A stretch of DNA of 64,000 nucleotides from Microbacterium sp. No. 7 (GTDB taxonomy: Bacteria; Actinomycetota; Actinomycetes; Actinomycetales; Microbacteriaceae). The DNA lies in the NCBI RefSeq assembly GCF_001314225.1, contig NZ_CP012697.1, positions 310,001-374,000 of the forward strand, given 5' to 3'. Shown in pieces: positions 50,531 to 58,090 of the stretch (position 1 is the stretch's first letter; the number at the start of each line of letters is the position of its first letter). The position numbers and the translations under genes were made by a program. Under the pieces are notes generated by a model. The model was not told the DNA's origin. It searched no databases and saw only the letters and a list, made by a program, of their open reading frames with translations.

Positions 50531-51751
50531 GTGCGCACGATCGTGATCGGTGCCGGCATGGTCGGGCTCGCGACCGCCTGGCACCTGCAGCAGCGCGGCA
50601 CGGAGGTCGTCGTCGTCGACCGCGCCGGCGTGGCCGCCGGGTCGTCGTGGGGCAACGCCGGGTGGCTGACGCCCGCGAAGACGATCCCGCTCGCCGACCC
50701 GAGCCTGTGGACCTACGGTCCGCGCGCCCTGCTCGACCCGGATGCCGCGCTGCACGTGCCGCCGCGGATCGATGCGCGGCTGTGGGGCTTCCTCGCGCGT
50801 TTCGCCGCGCACGGCACGCATCGCGCGTGGGACCGCACGATGGCCGCGCTCACCCCCGTCGACACGATGGCGCTCGCCGCGTTCGACGAGCTGACCGACG
50901 GCGGCGTCGACGCATGGACCCGCGAGGGCCCGTTCGTCATCGGCTTCCGCGAGCAGGCGCACGCGAAGGGGTTCCTGCGCGAGATCGCGGGCGTCGAGCG
51001 GCACGGCCAGCGGGTCGCGCTCGAGCGGCTCGACGATCCGCGCGCGCTCGCACCCGTGCTGTCGGATGCCGTGGGCGTCGCGTACCGCCTCGACGGCCAG
51101 CGCTTCCTCGAGCCGGATGCCTTCGTGAACGCGCTCGCCGACGCGGTCGTCGCGCGCGGCGGCGAGCTGCGCACGGGCGATGCCGTGCGCACCGTCGGCT
51201 CGCACCGCACGCCGTGGGTCGTGCTCGCGGGCGGCGAGCGGCTCGACGCCGACGCGGTCGTGATCGCCACGGGCGCCTGGCTGCCGCGCCTCGCCCGTCC
51301 GCTGGGCGTGCGGGTGCCGGTGCAGGCGGGCCGCGGCTACTCGTTCACGGTCGACACCGCGCATCCCGCGGCGCATCCCGTGTACCTGCCGTATCAGCGC
51401 ATCGCGTGCACGCCCTACCGGGGCCGCTTCCGCATCGCCGGCACGATGGAGTTCCGCGGACCCGACGAGCCCGCGCAGCCGCGGCGCGTGCAGGCGATCG
51501 TCGCGCAGGCGCGGGAGCTGTTCCAGGGCGTCGACCTCGACCGGCGTCACGACGAATGGGTCGGCTCGCGCCCCGTGACGCCCGACGGCCTGCCGCTCGT
51601 CGGCGCGACGCGCGCGCCCGGCGTGTTCGTCGCCGGCGGGCACGGCATGTGGGGCATCGTGCTCGGCCCCGTGACGGGCCGGCTGCTCGCCGAGCGCATC
51701 GTCACCGGCCGCACCGACCCCGCGATGGCCCCGTTCGACCCGCTGCGCTGA
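50531..51751 (+). CDS. FAD-dependent D-amino acid dehydrogenase-like oxidoreductase
   Basis: 406-residue DAO-fold flavoenzyme. The FAD Rossmann motif TIVIGAGMVGLATAWHLQQRG is at the N-terminus. SSWGNAGWLTPAKTIPLADP resembles the DadA signature. C-terminal GSRPVTPDGLPLVGATRAPGVFVAGGHGMWGIVLGP closes the FAD site. GTG 50531 follows GAGGGGAAGGGG. Pairing with an Lrp-type regulator fits DadA-type deamination of D-amino acids; other substrates such as hydroxyproline are possible. Confidence 0.89.
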   Translation: MRTIVIGAGMVGLATAWHLQQRGTEVVVVDRAGVAAGSSWGNAGWLTPAKTIPLADPSLWTYGPRALLDPDAALHVPPRIDARLWGFLARFAAHGTHRAWDRTMAALTPVDTMALAAFDELTDGGVDAWTREGPFVIGFREQAHAKGFLREIAGVERHGQRVALERLDDPRALAPVLSDAVGVAYRLDGQRFLEPDAFVNALADAVVARGGELRTGDAVRTVGSHRTPWVVLAGGERLDADAVVIATGAWLPRLARPLGVRVPVQAGRGYSFTVDTAHPAAHPVYLPYQRIACTPYRGRFRIAGTMEFRGPDEPAQPRRVQAIVAQARELFQGVDLDRRHDEWVGSRPVTPDGLPLVGATRAPGVFVAGGHGMWGIVLGPVTGRLLAERIVTGRTDPAMAPFDPLR

Positions 51752-51775
51752 GGCGGGTCGCCCGGAGCCGGTTGC

Positions 51776-51867
51776 CCGAACTCCTCCAATCCGACGCGTC
51801 TCTGCCGCCCGTGCCGCAGGATGACGCGGGACCGGCGGCCGACATGCGCCGGATCGGAGGAGTTCGG
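51776..51867. terminator. Large inverted repeat between convergent genes
   Basis: CCGAACTCCTCCAATCCG (51776-51793) pairs with CGGATCGGAGGAGTTCGG (51850-51867), 18 bp with one mismatch around a 56-base GC-rich loop. Placed between the DadA-like gene and the convergent cupin, and its arm resembles the family-2 repeats. Probably a bidirectional terminator. Confidence 0.6.
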
Positions 51868-51894
51868 ACCGACGGGATCTGGTGCCGGCGCCCG

Positions 51895-52308
51895 CTACGC
51901 CCAGGGGAAGGGGCGGTCGCGGGCGATCTCGCCGTCGCGGCCGATGGCCTCGAGCGTGTCGCCGCCGGCGCGCAGGCACAGCCAGGTGAGCGGCTCGGCG
52001 CTCGAGGGCGCCGCGCGCCACGCGCGCCACACGCCCGCGCCGACGCGCACGACGGTGCCCGCGTGCACCGAGACCACCTCGTCGTCGAGCGCGAACTGAC
52101 CCGTGCCGCCGAGGAACACATAGAGCTCCTCGAGCCGCGTGTGCGTGTGCCAGAACGGCGCCTCGCCGCCCGGCGCGAGCGAGTTGGCCGACATGCCCAG
52201 GAACTGCGCCGCGAGGTCCTTCTCGACGAACCGCTTGCCCGGGGCCGCGCCCGTGTAGTCGCCCCATGCGCCGATGGCGCCGATGTCGAGAATCTCGTAG
52301 TTGCTCAT
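51895..52308 (-). CDS. Cupin domain protein cotranscribed with TetR gene
   Basis: 137-residue cupin with metal-binding motif PFWHTHTRLEELYVFLGGTGQ and second motif VVSVHAGTVVRVGAGVWRAWR; the second-motif His is replaced by Trp/Arg surroundings, so metal binding may be altered. ATG 52308 overlaps the TetR stop by 4 bases. Likely part of the same regulated response as the MMPL exporter that diverges from the TetR gene. Confidence 0.84.
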   Translation of the reverse strand: MSNYEILDIGAIGAWGDYTGAAPGKRFVEKDLAAQFLGMSANSLAPGGEAPFWHTHTRLEELYVFLGGTGQFALDDEVVSVHAGTVVRVGAGVWRAWRAAPSSAEPLTWLCLRAGGDTLEAIGRDGEIARDRPFPWA

Positions 52309-52883
52309 GCTGTCACCGTATCCGAGCCGCGTGTCGCGTCGGCGCCCAGCATCATCTGCCACACCCAGGCCGCCGCGGTGCGGGGCGACGGGCGCGGATC
52401 GCGGTCGAGCCACGCGCGGATGACGCCGAGCGCGGAGCCGGCGATGCCGGCGGCGACGATGTCGACGGGCAGGCCCTCGAAGGGCGTGCCCGGGCCCGTG
52501 GCATCCACCCTCTCGCGCACGAGGATGCCGATGCGCTCGCGCAGGCGCTTCATGACGGTCGCCGAGCCGTGCTCGCCGAGCGCCATCCGGTAGAGGGCGG
52601 CGTTGGCGTCCACGTGCTCGAGGTAGCCGAAGAGCGCCGCCGGCGGCGCGTCGAGCGTGTCGGGGGCGACGGGCACGTGCGACCCGGCCTCCTCGATGAT
52701 CGCGTCGAGCGCGTCGGCGAGCAGCACCTCCTTGTCGGAGAAGTGCTGGTAGAAGCTGCTGCGGTTGACGCCCGCGCGCTCGGCGATGTCGCCCACGGTG
52801 ATCGACTCGAACGGACGCTCCCGTGCGAGCTCGAGCAGCGCGAGCTGCAGGCTGCGCCGCGTGCGGGCCACTCGGGGATCCAT
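52305..52883 (-). CDS. TetR/AcrR family regulator of the MMPL exporter
   Basis: 192-residue TetR protein: HTH at about 8-50 (RSLQLALLELARERPFESIT, AGVNRSSFYQHFSDKEVLL), with TetR_C_7/8-like ligand domain. It diverges from the MMPL gene at 53009 with two near-palindromic sites between, so it very probably represses the exporter, its own operon and the cupin. Confidence 0.9.
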   Translation of the reverse strand: MDPRVARTRRSLQLALLELARERPFESITVGDIAERAGVNRSSFYQHFSDKEVLLADALDAIIEEAGSHVPVAPDTLDAPPAALFGYLEHVDANAALYRMALGEHGSATVMKRLRERIGILVRERVDATGPGTPFEGLPVDIVAAGIAGSALGVIRAWLDRDPRPSPRTAAAWVWQMMLGADATRGSDTVTA

Positions 52884-52923
52884 AGCAGCATCCTTCCAGC
52901 CGCGCGCGTCCTGCGCACTTATG

Positions 52924-52953
52924 CGACAGGTGCCGGTTTTCCGACATTTGTCG
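52924..52953. promoter_or_regulatory. Twin CGACA..TGTCG operators
   Basis: CGACATTTGTCG (52942-52953) is a 5-2-5 inverted repeat; CGACAGGTGCCG (52924-52935) is the same site with one change, 18 bp away. They lie in the 125-base region between the TetR and MMPL genes. Confidence 0.68.
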
Positions 52954-53008
52954 TTTACACTGGGTTCCGGCTCGACGATGCGCCGCAGAAACCGACGAAA
53001 GGCGCACC

Positions 53009-55489
53009 ATGGCGAACCTTCTCTACCGACTCGCGCGCTTCAGCGCCCGCCGCCCCTGGACCGTCGTCACCGGATGGCTGGTCGCCCTCGCGCTGGCCGC
53101 CGGCGCGTTCCTGTCGTTCGGCGGCGCGCTGGCGATGAACCTCAGCATCCCCGGCACCGAGACCGAGCGCGTCAACGACCGCCTCGTGTCGGAGCTGCCC
53201 GATCTCGGCGGGGCCACCGGCACGGTCGTGTTCCGCACCGACGACGGCGCCGCGCTCGACGCCGGGCAGCGCGCCGCGATCTCCGCGCTCCTCGACGACG
53301 TGCGCGACGTCGATCGCGTCGCCGACGTCGTCGATCCGTTCGCCGCCGACGACGACCGGGCGACGCAGGAGCAGGAGCTGACCGACGGCGCGGCGCAGCT
53401 CGACGACGCCCGCGAGCAGATCGCCGACGGCCGTGCCCAGCTCGACGACGCCCAGTCGCAGCTGGATGCCGGACGCGCGCAGGCCGAGGCCGCGGGCATC
53501 GCCGAGGCGCTCGCCCCGCTCGACGCGCAGCAGGCGCAGCTCGACGAGGCGAGGACCGCGCTCGACGACGGCGCGGCCGAGCTGGAGGAGCAGGCCGCGA
53601 CCATCGACGCCGCCCAGCGCCTGCTCGCCGCGTCGGCGACCCTGCGCACGGTCTCGGAGGACCAGAGCACCGCGCTCGCCGCCGTGCTCTTCCAGGACGA
53701 CCTGTTCAACCTCTCCGACGACGTGAAGAACACGGTCGCCGAGCTGCTCGAGGGCGCCGGGATCGACGGCGTGACCGTCGACTACTCCTCGGAGATCGCC
53801 GCCGCCCTCGACGGGCTGATCGGCCCCGGCGAGATCATCGGCGTGCTCCTGGCCGGCCTCGTGCTCGTCATCACCTTCCGCGCCCTGCTGCCGGCCGTGC
53901 TGCCGCTCATCTCGTCGGTGATCGGCGTGGGCGTCGGCGTCGCGGGTTCGCTCGCGTTCTCCGACCTCGTGACGATGACCTCGATCACCCCGATCCTCGG
54001 CGTCATGCTCGGCCTCGCCGTCGGCATCGACTACGCGCTGTTCATCGTGCACCGTCACCGCCGCCAGCTGCTGCTCGGCATGGAGACGCACGAGTCGATC
54101 GGCCTCGCGGGCGGCACGGCGGGCAACGCCGTGGTCTTCGCCGGCACGATCGTGATCATCGCGCTGCTCGCGCTGGGCGTCACCGGCATCCCGTTCCTCG
54201 GCGTCATGGGCGCCGTCGGCGCGGCCTGCGTGCTCGTCGCCGTGCTCATGGCGGTGACCTTCGTGCCGGCGCTCCTCGGCCTGGTGAAGCAGCGCGTGCT
54301 GAGCCGTCGCGCGCGCACCCGGATCGGCGCCGAGGAGCACGCGCCGGTCCCGCTGAAGCCGATGCGCACCTCGCGCGCGGTGCTCGGGCTCGCCGCCGGC
54401 ATCATCGGCCTGCTCATCGTCGCGGCGCCCGCGCTGTCGATGCGGCTCGGGCTGCCCGACGGCTCGACCGAGGCGCAGGACTCGACGCAGCACCGGGCGT
54501 ACACGGCCGTCGCGGAGGAGTTCGGCGCCGGCCTCAACGGCCCCCTGCTCGTCGTCGCCGAGCTGCCCGCCGCCGCGGGCGGCGACGAGCTCGCGATCCA
54601 GGCCGAGCTCGCCGAGCTGCTGGCGGGCCAGGCCGACGTCGCCGCCGCGGCCCCGGTGGGGATCTCGGACGACGGCGCGATGATGGCCTTCCAGGTGGTG
54701 CCGCGCGAGGGGCCGACGAGCGAGAGCACCGAGGAGCTCGTGCACGCCCTGCGCGCCCTCTCGCCGCTCGACGACGGCACGACGCTCGGCGTCGCCGGCC
54801 AGGCCAGCGGCAACATCGACATCTCCGCGAAGCTCGCCGAGGCGCTGCCCCTCTACCTCGTGGTGATCGTCGGGCTGTCGCTGGTGATCCTCGTGCTGGT
54901 GTTCCGCTCGATCGTGGTGCCGCTGATCGCGACGGCGGGCTTCGTGCTGTCGCTCTTCGCCGCGCTCGGCGCCGTGACGGCCGTGTACCAGTGGGGCTGG
55001 CTGGGTGCGGTGTTCGACGTGCACACCCCGGGGCCGATCCTCAACTTCGCCCCCGTCATCATCCTGGGCGTGCTGTTCGGTCTGGCGATGGACTACCAGC
55101 TGTTCCTCGTGTCGGGAATGCGCGAGGCGCACGTGCACGGGGTGCCGGCGCGCGCCGCGGTCATGTCGGGCCTGCGTGCGGGCCGGGCGGTGGTGACGGC
55201 GGCCGCGATCATCATGGCGGCCGTGTTCGGCGGCTTCATCTTCTCCCACCTCGGCACGGTGCGCGCGCTCGGCTTCGGGCTCGCGATCGGCGTGCTCTTC
55301 GACGCCTTCGTCGTGCGCATGCTCATCGTGCCCGCCGCGATGCACCTCGTGGGGGAGAAGGCGTGGTGGCTGCCGAGGTGGCTCGACCGGATGCTGCCGA
55401 ACGTCGACATCGAGGGCGCCGCGCTCGAGCGCAGCCATCCCGTGCACGCTCCCGTCGCCGAGCCCGCGGAGCCGGCGCTGCAGCGGTAG
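53009..55489 (+). CDS. MMPL/RND-type membrane exporter
   Basis: 826-residue transporter with the two-repeat RND layout. Span 1 is VVTGWLVALALAAGAFL; the first large outside loop (about 35-260) includes an alpha-helical, Gln/Asp/Ala-rich stretch with heptad-like LDDA.EQIADGRAQ repeats at about 120-205. The MMPL core carries GLAVGIDYALFIVHRHR (conserved Asp-Tyr), mirrored in the second half by GVLFGLAMDYQLFLVSGMREA. The family exports lipids, siderophores or drugs using the proton gradient. No partner gene. Regulated by the divergent TetR. Confidence 0.92.
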   Translation: MANLLYRLARFSARRPWTVVTGWLVALALAAGAFLSFGGALAMNLSIPGTETERVNDRLVSELPDLGGATGTVVFRTDDGAALDAGQRAAISALLDDVRDVDRVADVVDPFAADDDRATQEQELTDGAAQLDDAREQIADGRAQLDDAQSQLDAGRAQAEAAGIAEALAPLDAQQAQLDEARTALDDGAAELEEQAATIDAAQRLLAASATLRTVSEDQSTALAAVLFQDDLFNLSDDVKNTVAELLEGAGIDGVTVDYSSEIAAALDGLIGPGEIIGVLLAGLVLVITFRALLPAVLPLISSVIGVGVGVAGSLAFSDLVTMTSITPILGVMLGLAVGIDYALFIVHRHRRQLLLGMETHESIGLAGGTAGNAVVFAGTIVIIALLALGVTGIPFLGVMGAVGAACVLVAVLMAVTFVPALLGLVKQRVLSRRARTRIGAEEHAPVPLKPMRTSRAVLGLAAGIIGLLIVAAPALSMRLGLPDGSTEAQDSTQHRAYTAVAEEFGAGLNGPLLVVAELPAAAGGDELAIQAELAELLAGQADVAAAAPVGISDDGAMMAFQVVPREGPTSESTEELVHALRALSPLDDGTTLGVAGQASGNIDISAKLAEALPLYLVVIVGLSLVILVLVFRSIVVPLIATAGFVLSLFAALGAVTAVYQWGWLGAVFDVHTPGPILNFAPVIILGVLFGLAMDYQLFLVSGMREAHVHGVPARAAVMSGLRAGRAVVTAAAIIMAAVFGGFIFSHLGTVRALGFGLAIGVLFDAFVVRMLIVPAAMHLVGEKAWWLPRWLDRMLPNVDIEGAALERSHPVHAPVAEPAEPALQR

Positions 55490-55503
55490 CCCGGAGGCCC
55501 GCG

Positions 55504-56439
55504 TCAGGCCGTCGCGCGCGGCACGACGCGGGCCTGCGTCGGCGCGGCGTCGCCGACCGGCAGGCCCAGCAGCTGCCGCGCCGTGCGGATGCCGTGGGCG
55601 AAGGTGTCGACGGCGACGCTCGTGAGGGCCGGGCGCCACAGCGCCGCCTCGGGGGCGTCGCCCGAGCCGATCACGGCGAGGTCGGCGGGCACGGGGATGC
55701 CGAGGTCGGCCGCCGCGGAGAGCACGGTGAGCGCGAGGGTGTCGCTGAGCGCGGCGACGGCCGTGACCGTGCCGCGCAGCTCGCGCAGGCGGGCGCACGC
55801 GTCGGTCGTCGGGCCGAGCGGGAGGATGCGCGTGACGCGCACGCCCGCGCGTTCCGCGGTCTCGTGCAGGTGCGTCGTCATCCGCTCGACGAAGGGCGTG
55901 CCGGCATCCGGGACGGCGAGCGCGATACGGTCGTGCCCGCGCTCGGCGAGATAGCCGATCTGCGCCGAGAGCGGCGCCAGCAGGCCGATGCTCCACTCGT
56001 CGTCGGGGGCGAGCGGGGCGTCGCCGCGGTACAGGGTCGACAGGTCGAGCACGGCGTGCGGGCGCAGCGCGTCGATCGCGAGCTGTGCGGACGCGCGGTC
56101 CTGCGCGCGGCTGACCGACACCAGCAGGCCGTGGCCGGCCGCGCTGAGCTCGCGATCGAGCCCGTCGATGAAGCGCTCGAGGTGCGGCCCCTGCGGCACC
56201 GCGCCGACCTCGAGCACGACGAGGCGCGACCGGCCCTCGCGCAGCGCGCGGGCGATCGCGTGCGGCCGGTAGCCGAGGGCGCTCGCCGTCTCGCGCACGC
56301 GCTCGCGGGTGGAGTCGGGGATCGTCTGGCCCGCGGTGTCGTTGAGCACGAAGCTGACGGTCGCGCGGGAGACGCCCGCGGCCTTGGCGACGTCCGACAT
56401 CGTCACGGCTCGCGTCGGCTCGTTCTCGAGGTTGCGCAT
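55504..56439 (-). CDS. LacI family transcriptional regulator
   Basis: 311-residue repressor: LacI HTH VTMSDVAKAAGVSRATVSFVLNDT at about 13-37 and a periplasmic-binding-like effector domain. At 311 residues it is slightly shorter than the usual 330-340, with a short first subdomain. It diverges from the alcohol dehydrogenase at 56490, with a 14-bp palindrome at the promoter, and is the expected controller of it. Confidence 0.92.
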   Translation of the reverse strand: MRNLENEPTRAVTMSDVAKAAGVSRATVSFVLNDTAGQTIPDSTRERVRETASALGYRPHAIARALREGRSRLVVLEVGAVPQGPHLERFIDGLDRELSAAGHGLLVSVSRAQDRASAQLAIDALRPHAVLDLSTLYRGDAPLAPDDEWSIGLLAPLSAQIGYLAERGHDRIALAVPDAGTPFVERMTTHLHETAERAGVRVTRILPLGPTTDACARLRELRGTVTAVAALSDTLALTVLSAAADLGIPVPADLAVIGSGDAPEAALWRPALTSVAVDTFAHGIRTARQLLGLPVGDAAPTQARVVPRATA

Positions 56440-56458
56440 CGTCCGCCATAGTATGTCA

Positions 56459-56472
56459 CTAACTCGATTTAG
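56459..56472. promoter_or_regulatory. LacI-type operator CTAACTCGATTTAG
   Basis: Near-palindrome CTAACTCGATTTAG with the TCGA centre expected of LacI-family sites, 18 bases before the alcohol dehydrogenase start and 20 after the LacI start. Confidence 0.65.
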
Positions 56473-56489
56473 CTAGAAAGGAAGCAACG

Positions 56490-57425
56490 ATGCGCGCATG
56501 GCAATTCGAGGGCGAGGGGCGACCCATCGCACTGAACGAGGTGCCCGATCCGACGCCCGGTCCCGGCGAGGTCGTCATCGACGTGAAGGCGGCGGGCCTG
56601 TGCCATTCCGACATCATGTACATGGAGATCGGCCAGCAGCGGATGCCGTTCCTGCCCATGACCCAGGGGCATGAGAACGCGGGGCTCATCAGTGCGATCG
56701 GCGAGGGCGTCACGGGGTGGGAGGTCGGCGACGCCGTGGGCGTGTGCTCGTCGGGTCAGCGCCCTCCGCTGGGCATGTTCACGCACGGCGGGTTCGCCGA
56801 CCGGCTGGTCGCCGACGCGGTCGACCTCGCGCGCGTGCCCGAGGGGCTCGACCTCTCGCTCGCGGCGCTCGCGACGGATGCCGGCATGACGTCGTACCAC
56901 GCGATGGCCAAGGCCGGGAAGGCCGGGCCCGGCATGAAGGTGGGCGTCATCGGCTACGGCGGTCTCGGCCAGATCGGCACGCGCATCGGGGTGCTCGCGG
57001 GCGCCGAGGTGCACGTCGCCGAGCTCAAGGAGGACGTCTGGGGCCTCGCGCGCGAGGCCGGCGCCGTCGACGTCGTCCACGACGCCGCGGAGTGGGCGGG
57101 CAAGGGCTTCGACCTCATCGTCGACTACGCGGGGTTCGACACGGTGCAGAAGGGGCTCGACGCGTTGCGCCTCGGCGGCGTGCACGTGCAGGTCGGGCTG
57201 GGCCTGCCCACCTTCACGGTGCAGGCGGCGTCGGTGCTCGGCAAGAGCATCATCGGGTCGCGGGGCGGCACGGTCGGCGACATCGAGGAGGTGTTCGACC
57301 TGCTGCTGCGCGGCGAGGTGCAGCCCGTGTACACGGAGATCGCCTTCGAGGAGATCGGCGACGGGCTCGCGCGCCTCGAGGCGGGCAAGGTCACGGGCCG
57401 GCTGGTGGCGCGGTTCGGAGGCTGA
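56490..57425 (+). CDS. Zinc-type alcohol dehydrogenase-like protein
   Basis: 311-residue medium-chain dehydrogenase. The catalytic zinc ligand Cys38 is in AAGLCHSDI, and GHEN (His61/Glu62) follows. The nucleotide-binding motif GVIGYGGLGQIGTRIG is at about 152-167. The structural-zinc lobe with four cysteines is missing, which makes the protein about 30 residues shorter than full-size family members. AAAGGAAG precedes ATG 56490. Controlled by the divergent LacI protein; the real alcohol or aldehyde is unknown. Confidence 0.88.
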   Translation: MRAWQFEGEGRPIALNEVPDPTPGPGEVVIDVKAAGLCHSDIMYMEIGQQRMPFLPMTQGHENAGLISAIGEGVTGWEVGDAVGVCSSGQRPPLGMFTHGGFADRLVADAVDLARVPEGLDLSLAALATDAGMTSYHAMAKAGKAGPGMKVGVIGYGGLGQIGTRIGVLAGAEVHVAELKEDVWGLAREAGAVDVVHDAAEWAGKGFDLIVDYAGFDTVQKGLDALRLGGVHVQVGLGLPTFTVQAASVLGKSIIGSRGGTVGDIEEVFDLLLRGEVQPVYTEIAFEEIGDGLARLEAGKVTGRLVARFGG

Positions 57426-57481
57426 CCGCGCGCGGGAGCCGAGCGCGGTCGGAGCGCTGAGCGCGACGCGAGCGCATCTTT

Positions 57482-57551
57482 CAGTACCCCCTGGGAATAC
57501 CCCCAGGGGGTACTGGCGTTATGCTGTCGTGAGTACCCACCGGGGGTATCC
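57482..57551. promoter_or_regulatory. Copper-operon promoter with two CsoR operators
   Basis: CAGTACCCCCTGGG at 57482-57495 and its exact complement at 57502-57515 make a perfect 14-6-14 inverted repeat. A second site TACCCACCGGGGGTA (57534-57548) lies 19 bases before copZ-side GAGAGG. The TACCC..GGGTA form is the published CsoR consensus; csoR is the last gene of the operon, so autoregulation is expected. Confidence 0.8.
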
Positions 57552-57569
57552 AGACGAGAGGACGAGACC

Positions 57570-57779
57570 ATGGCGACGACCCAGTACACCGTGACCGGCA
57601 TGACGTGCGGGCACTGCGAGATGTCGGTGCGCGAAGAGGTCGGCGCCATCCAGGGCGTCGACGACGTGCGGGTGAGCGCGAAGACGGGCGAGCTCGTCGT
57701 CACGGCATCCGCAGAGATCGACGACGCCGCCGTGCTCGCCGCGGTCGAGGAGGCCGGCTACTCCGCCGTGCGGGCATGA
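57570..57779 (+). CDS. copZ: Copper chaperone CopZ
   Basis: 69-residue heavy-metal-associated domain with the Cu(I) ligands Cys13 and Cys16 in GMTCGHC, beta-alpha-beta pattern (YTVTGMT, SVREEVGAIQGV, VRVSAKTGELVVTA, AVEEAGY). It hands copper to the CopA ATPase downstream. The GAGAGGACGAG ribosome region precedes ATG 57570. Its stop overlaps the next start (ATGA). Confidence 0.93.
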   Translation: MATTQYTVTGMTCGHCEMSVREEVGAIQGVDDVRVSAKTGELVVTASAEIDDAAVLAAVEEAGYSAVRA

Positions 57780-57994
57780 TGAGCGCGACGCAGGCCCCCG
57801 CGACGCCGTCGCCCTCGACGCAGCGGCCCGCGATCCTGCGGCCGGGCGACTGGAACGCCGCGACCCGGCTCGGCGCGTTCGCCGTCGCCGCGATCGTGGT
57901 GTTCGGGGCGGCGTTCGGCATCGCCTCGGCCGTCGCGCCCGGCGGCCCCGCGGCCCCGCCGCAGCCCGGCACGCACGACGCGCCGAGCCACTGA
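57776..57994 (+). CDS. Small single-span protein between copZ and copA
   Basis: 72-residue protein, start ATG 57776 overlapping copZ. A Pro/Thr/Ser-rich N-terminus (about 1-28) is followed by one membrane span LGAFAVAAIVVFGAAFGIASAV and a Pro/His tail ending GTHDAPSH. Similar small proteins sit in actinobacterial copper operons. The C-terminal His residues could bind metal. Function unknown. Confidence 0.75.
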   Translation: MMSATQAPATPSPSTQRPAILRPGDWNAATRLGAFAVAAIVVFGAAFGIASAVAPGGPAAPPQPGTHDAPSH

Positions 57995-58090
57995 GCGCGC
58001 CCCGCTGAGCACATGCCACGGGCACGCCACCGAGCGGGAACGACCCCGCGTGCGCGGGCATGGACCACGAATGAGAGGGAGTGAGCGGGA

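Noticed and set aside
52955..56449. 1164-codon minus-strand frame over the MMPL gene, with a 1228-codon plus-strand frame next to it
   Set aside because: Both are low-complexity shadows of the MMPL, LacI and TetR genes; no family motif appears in them.
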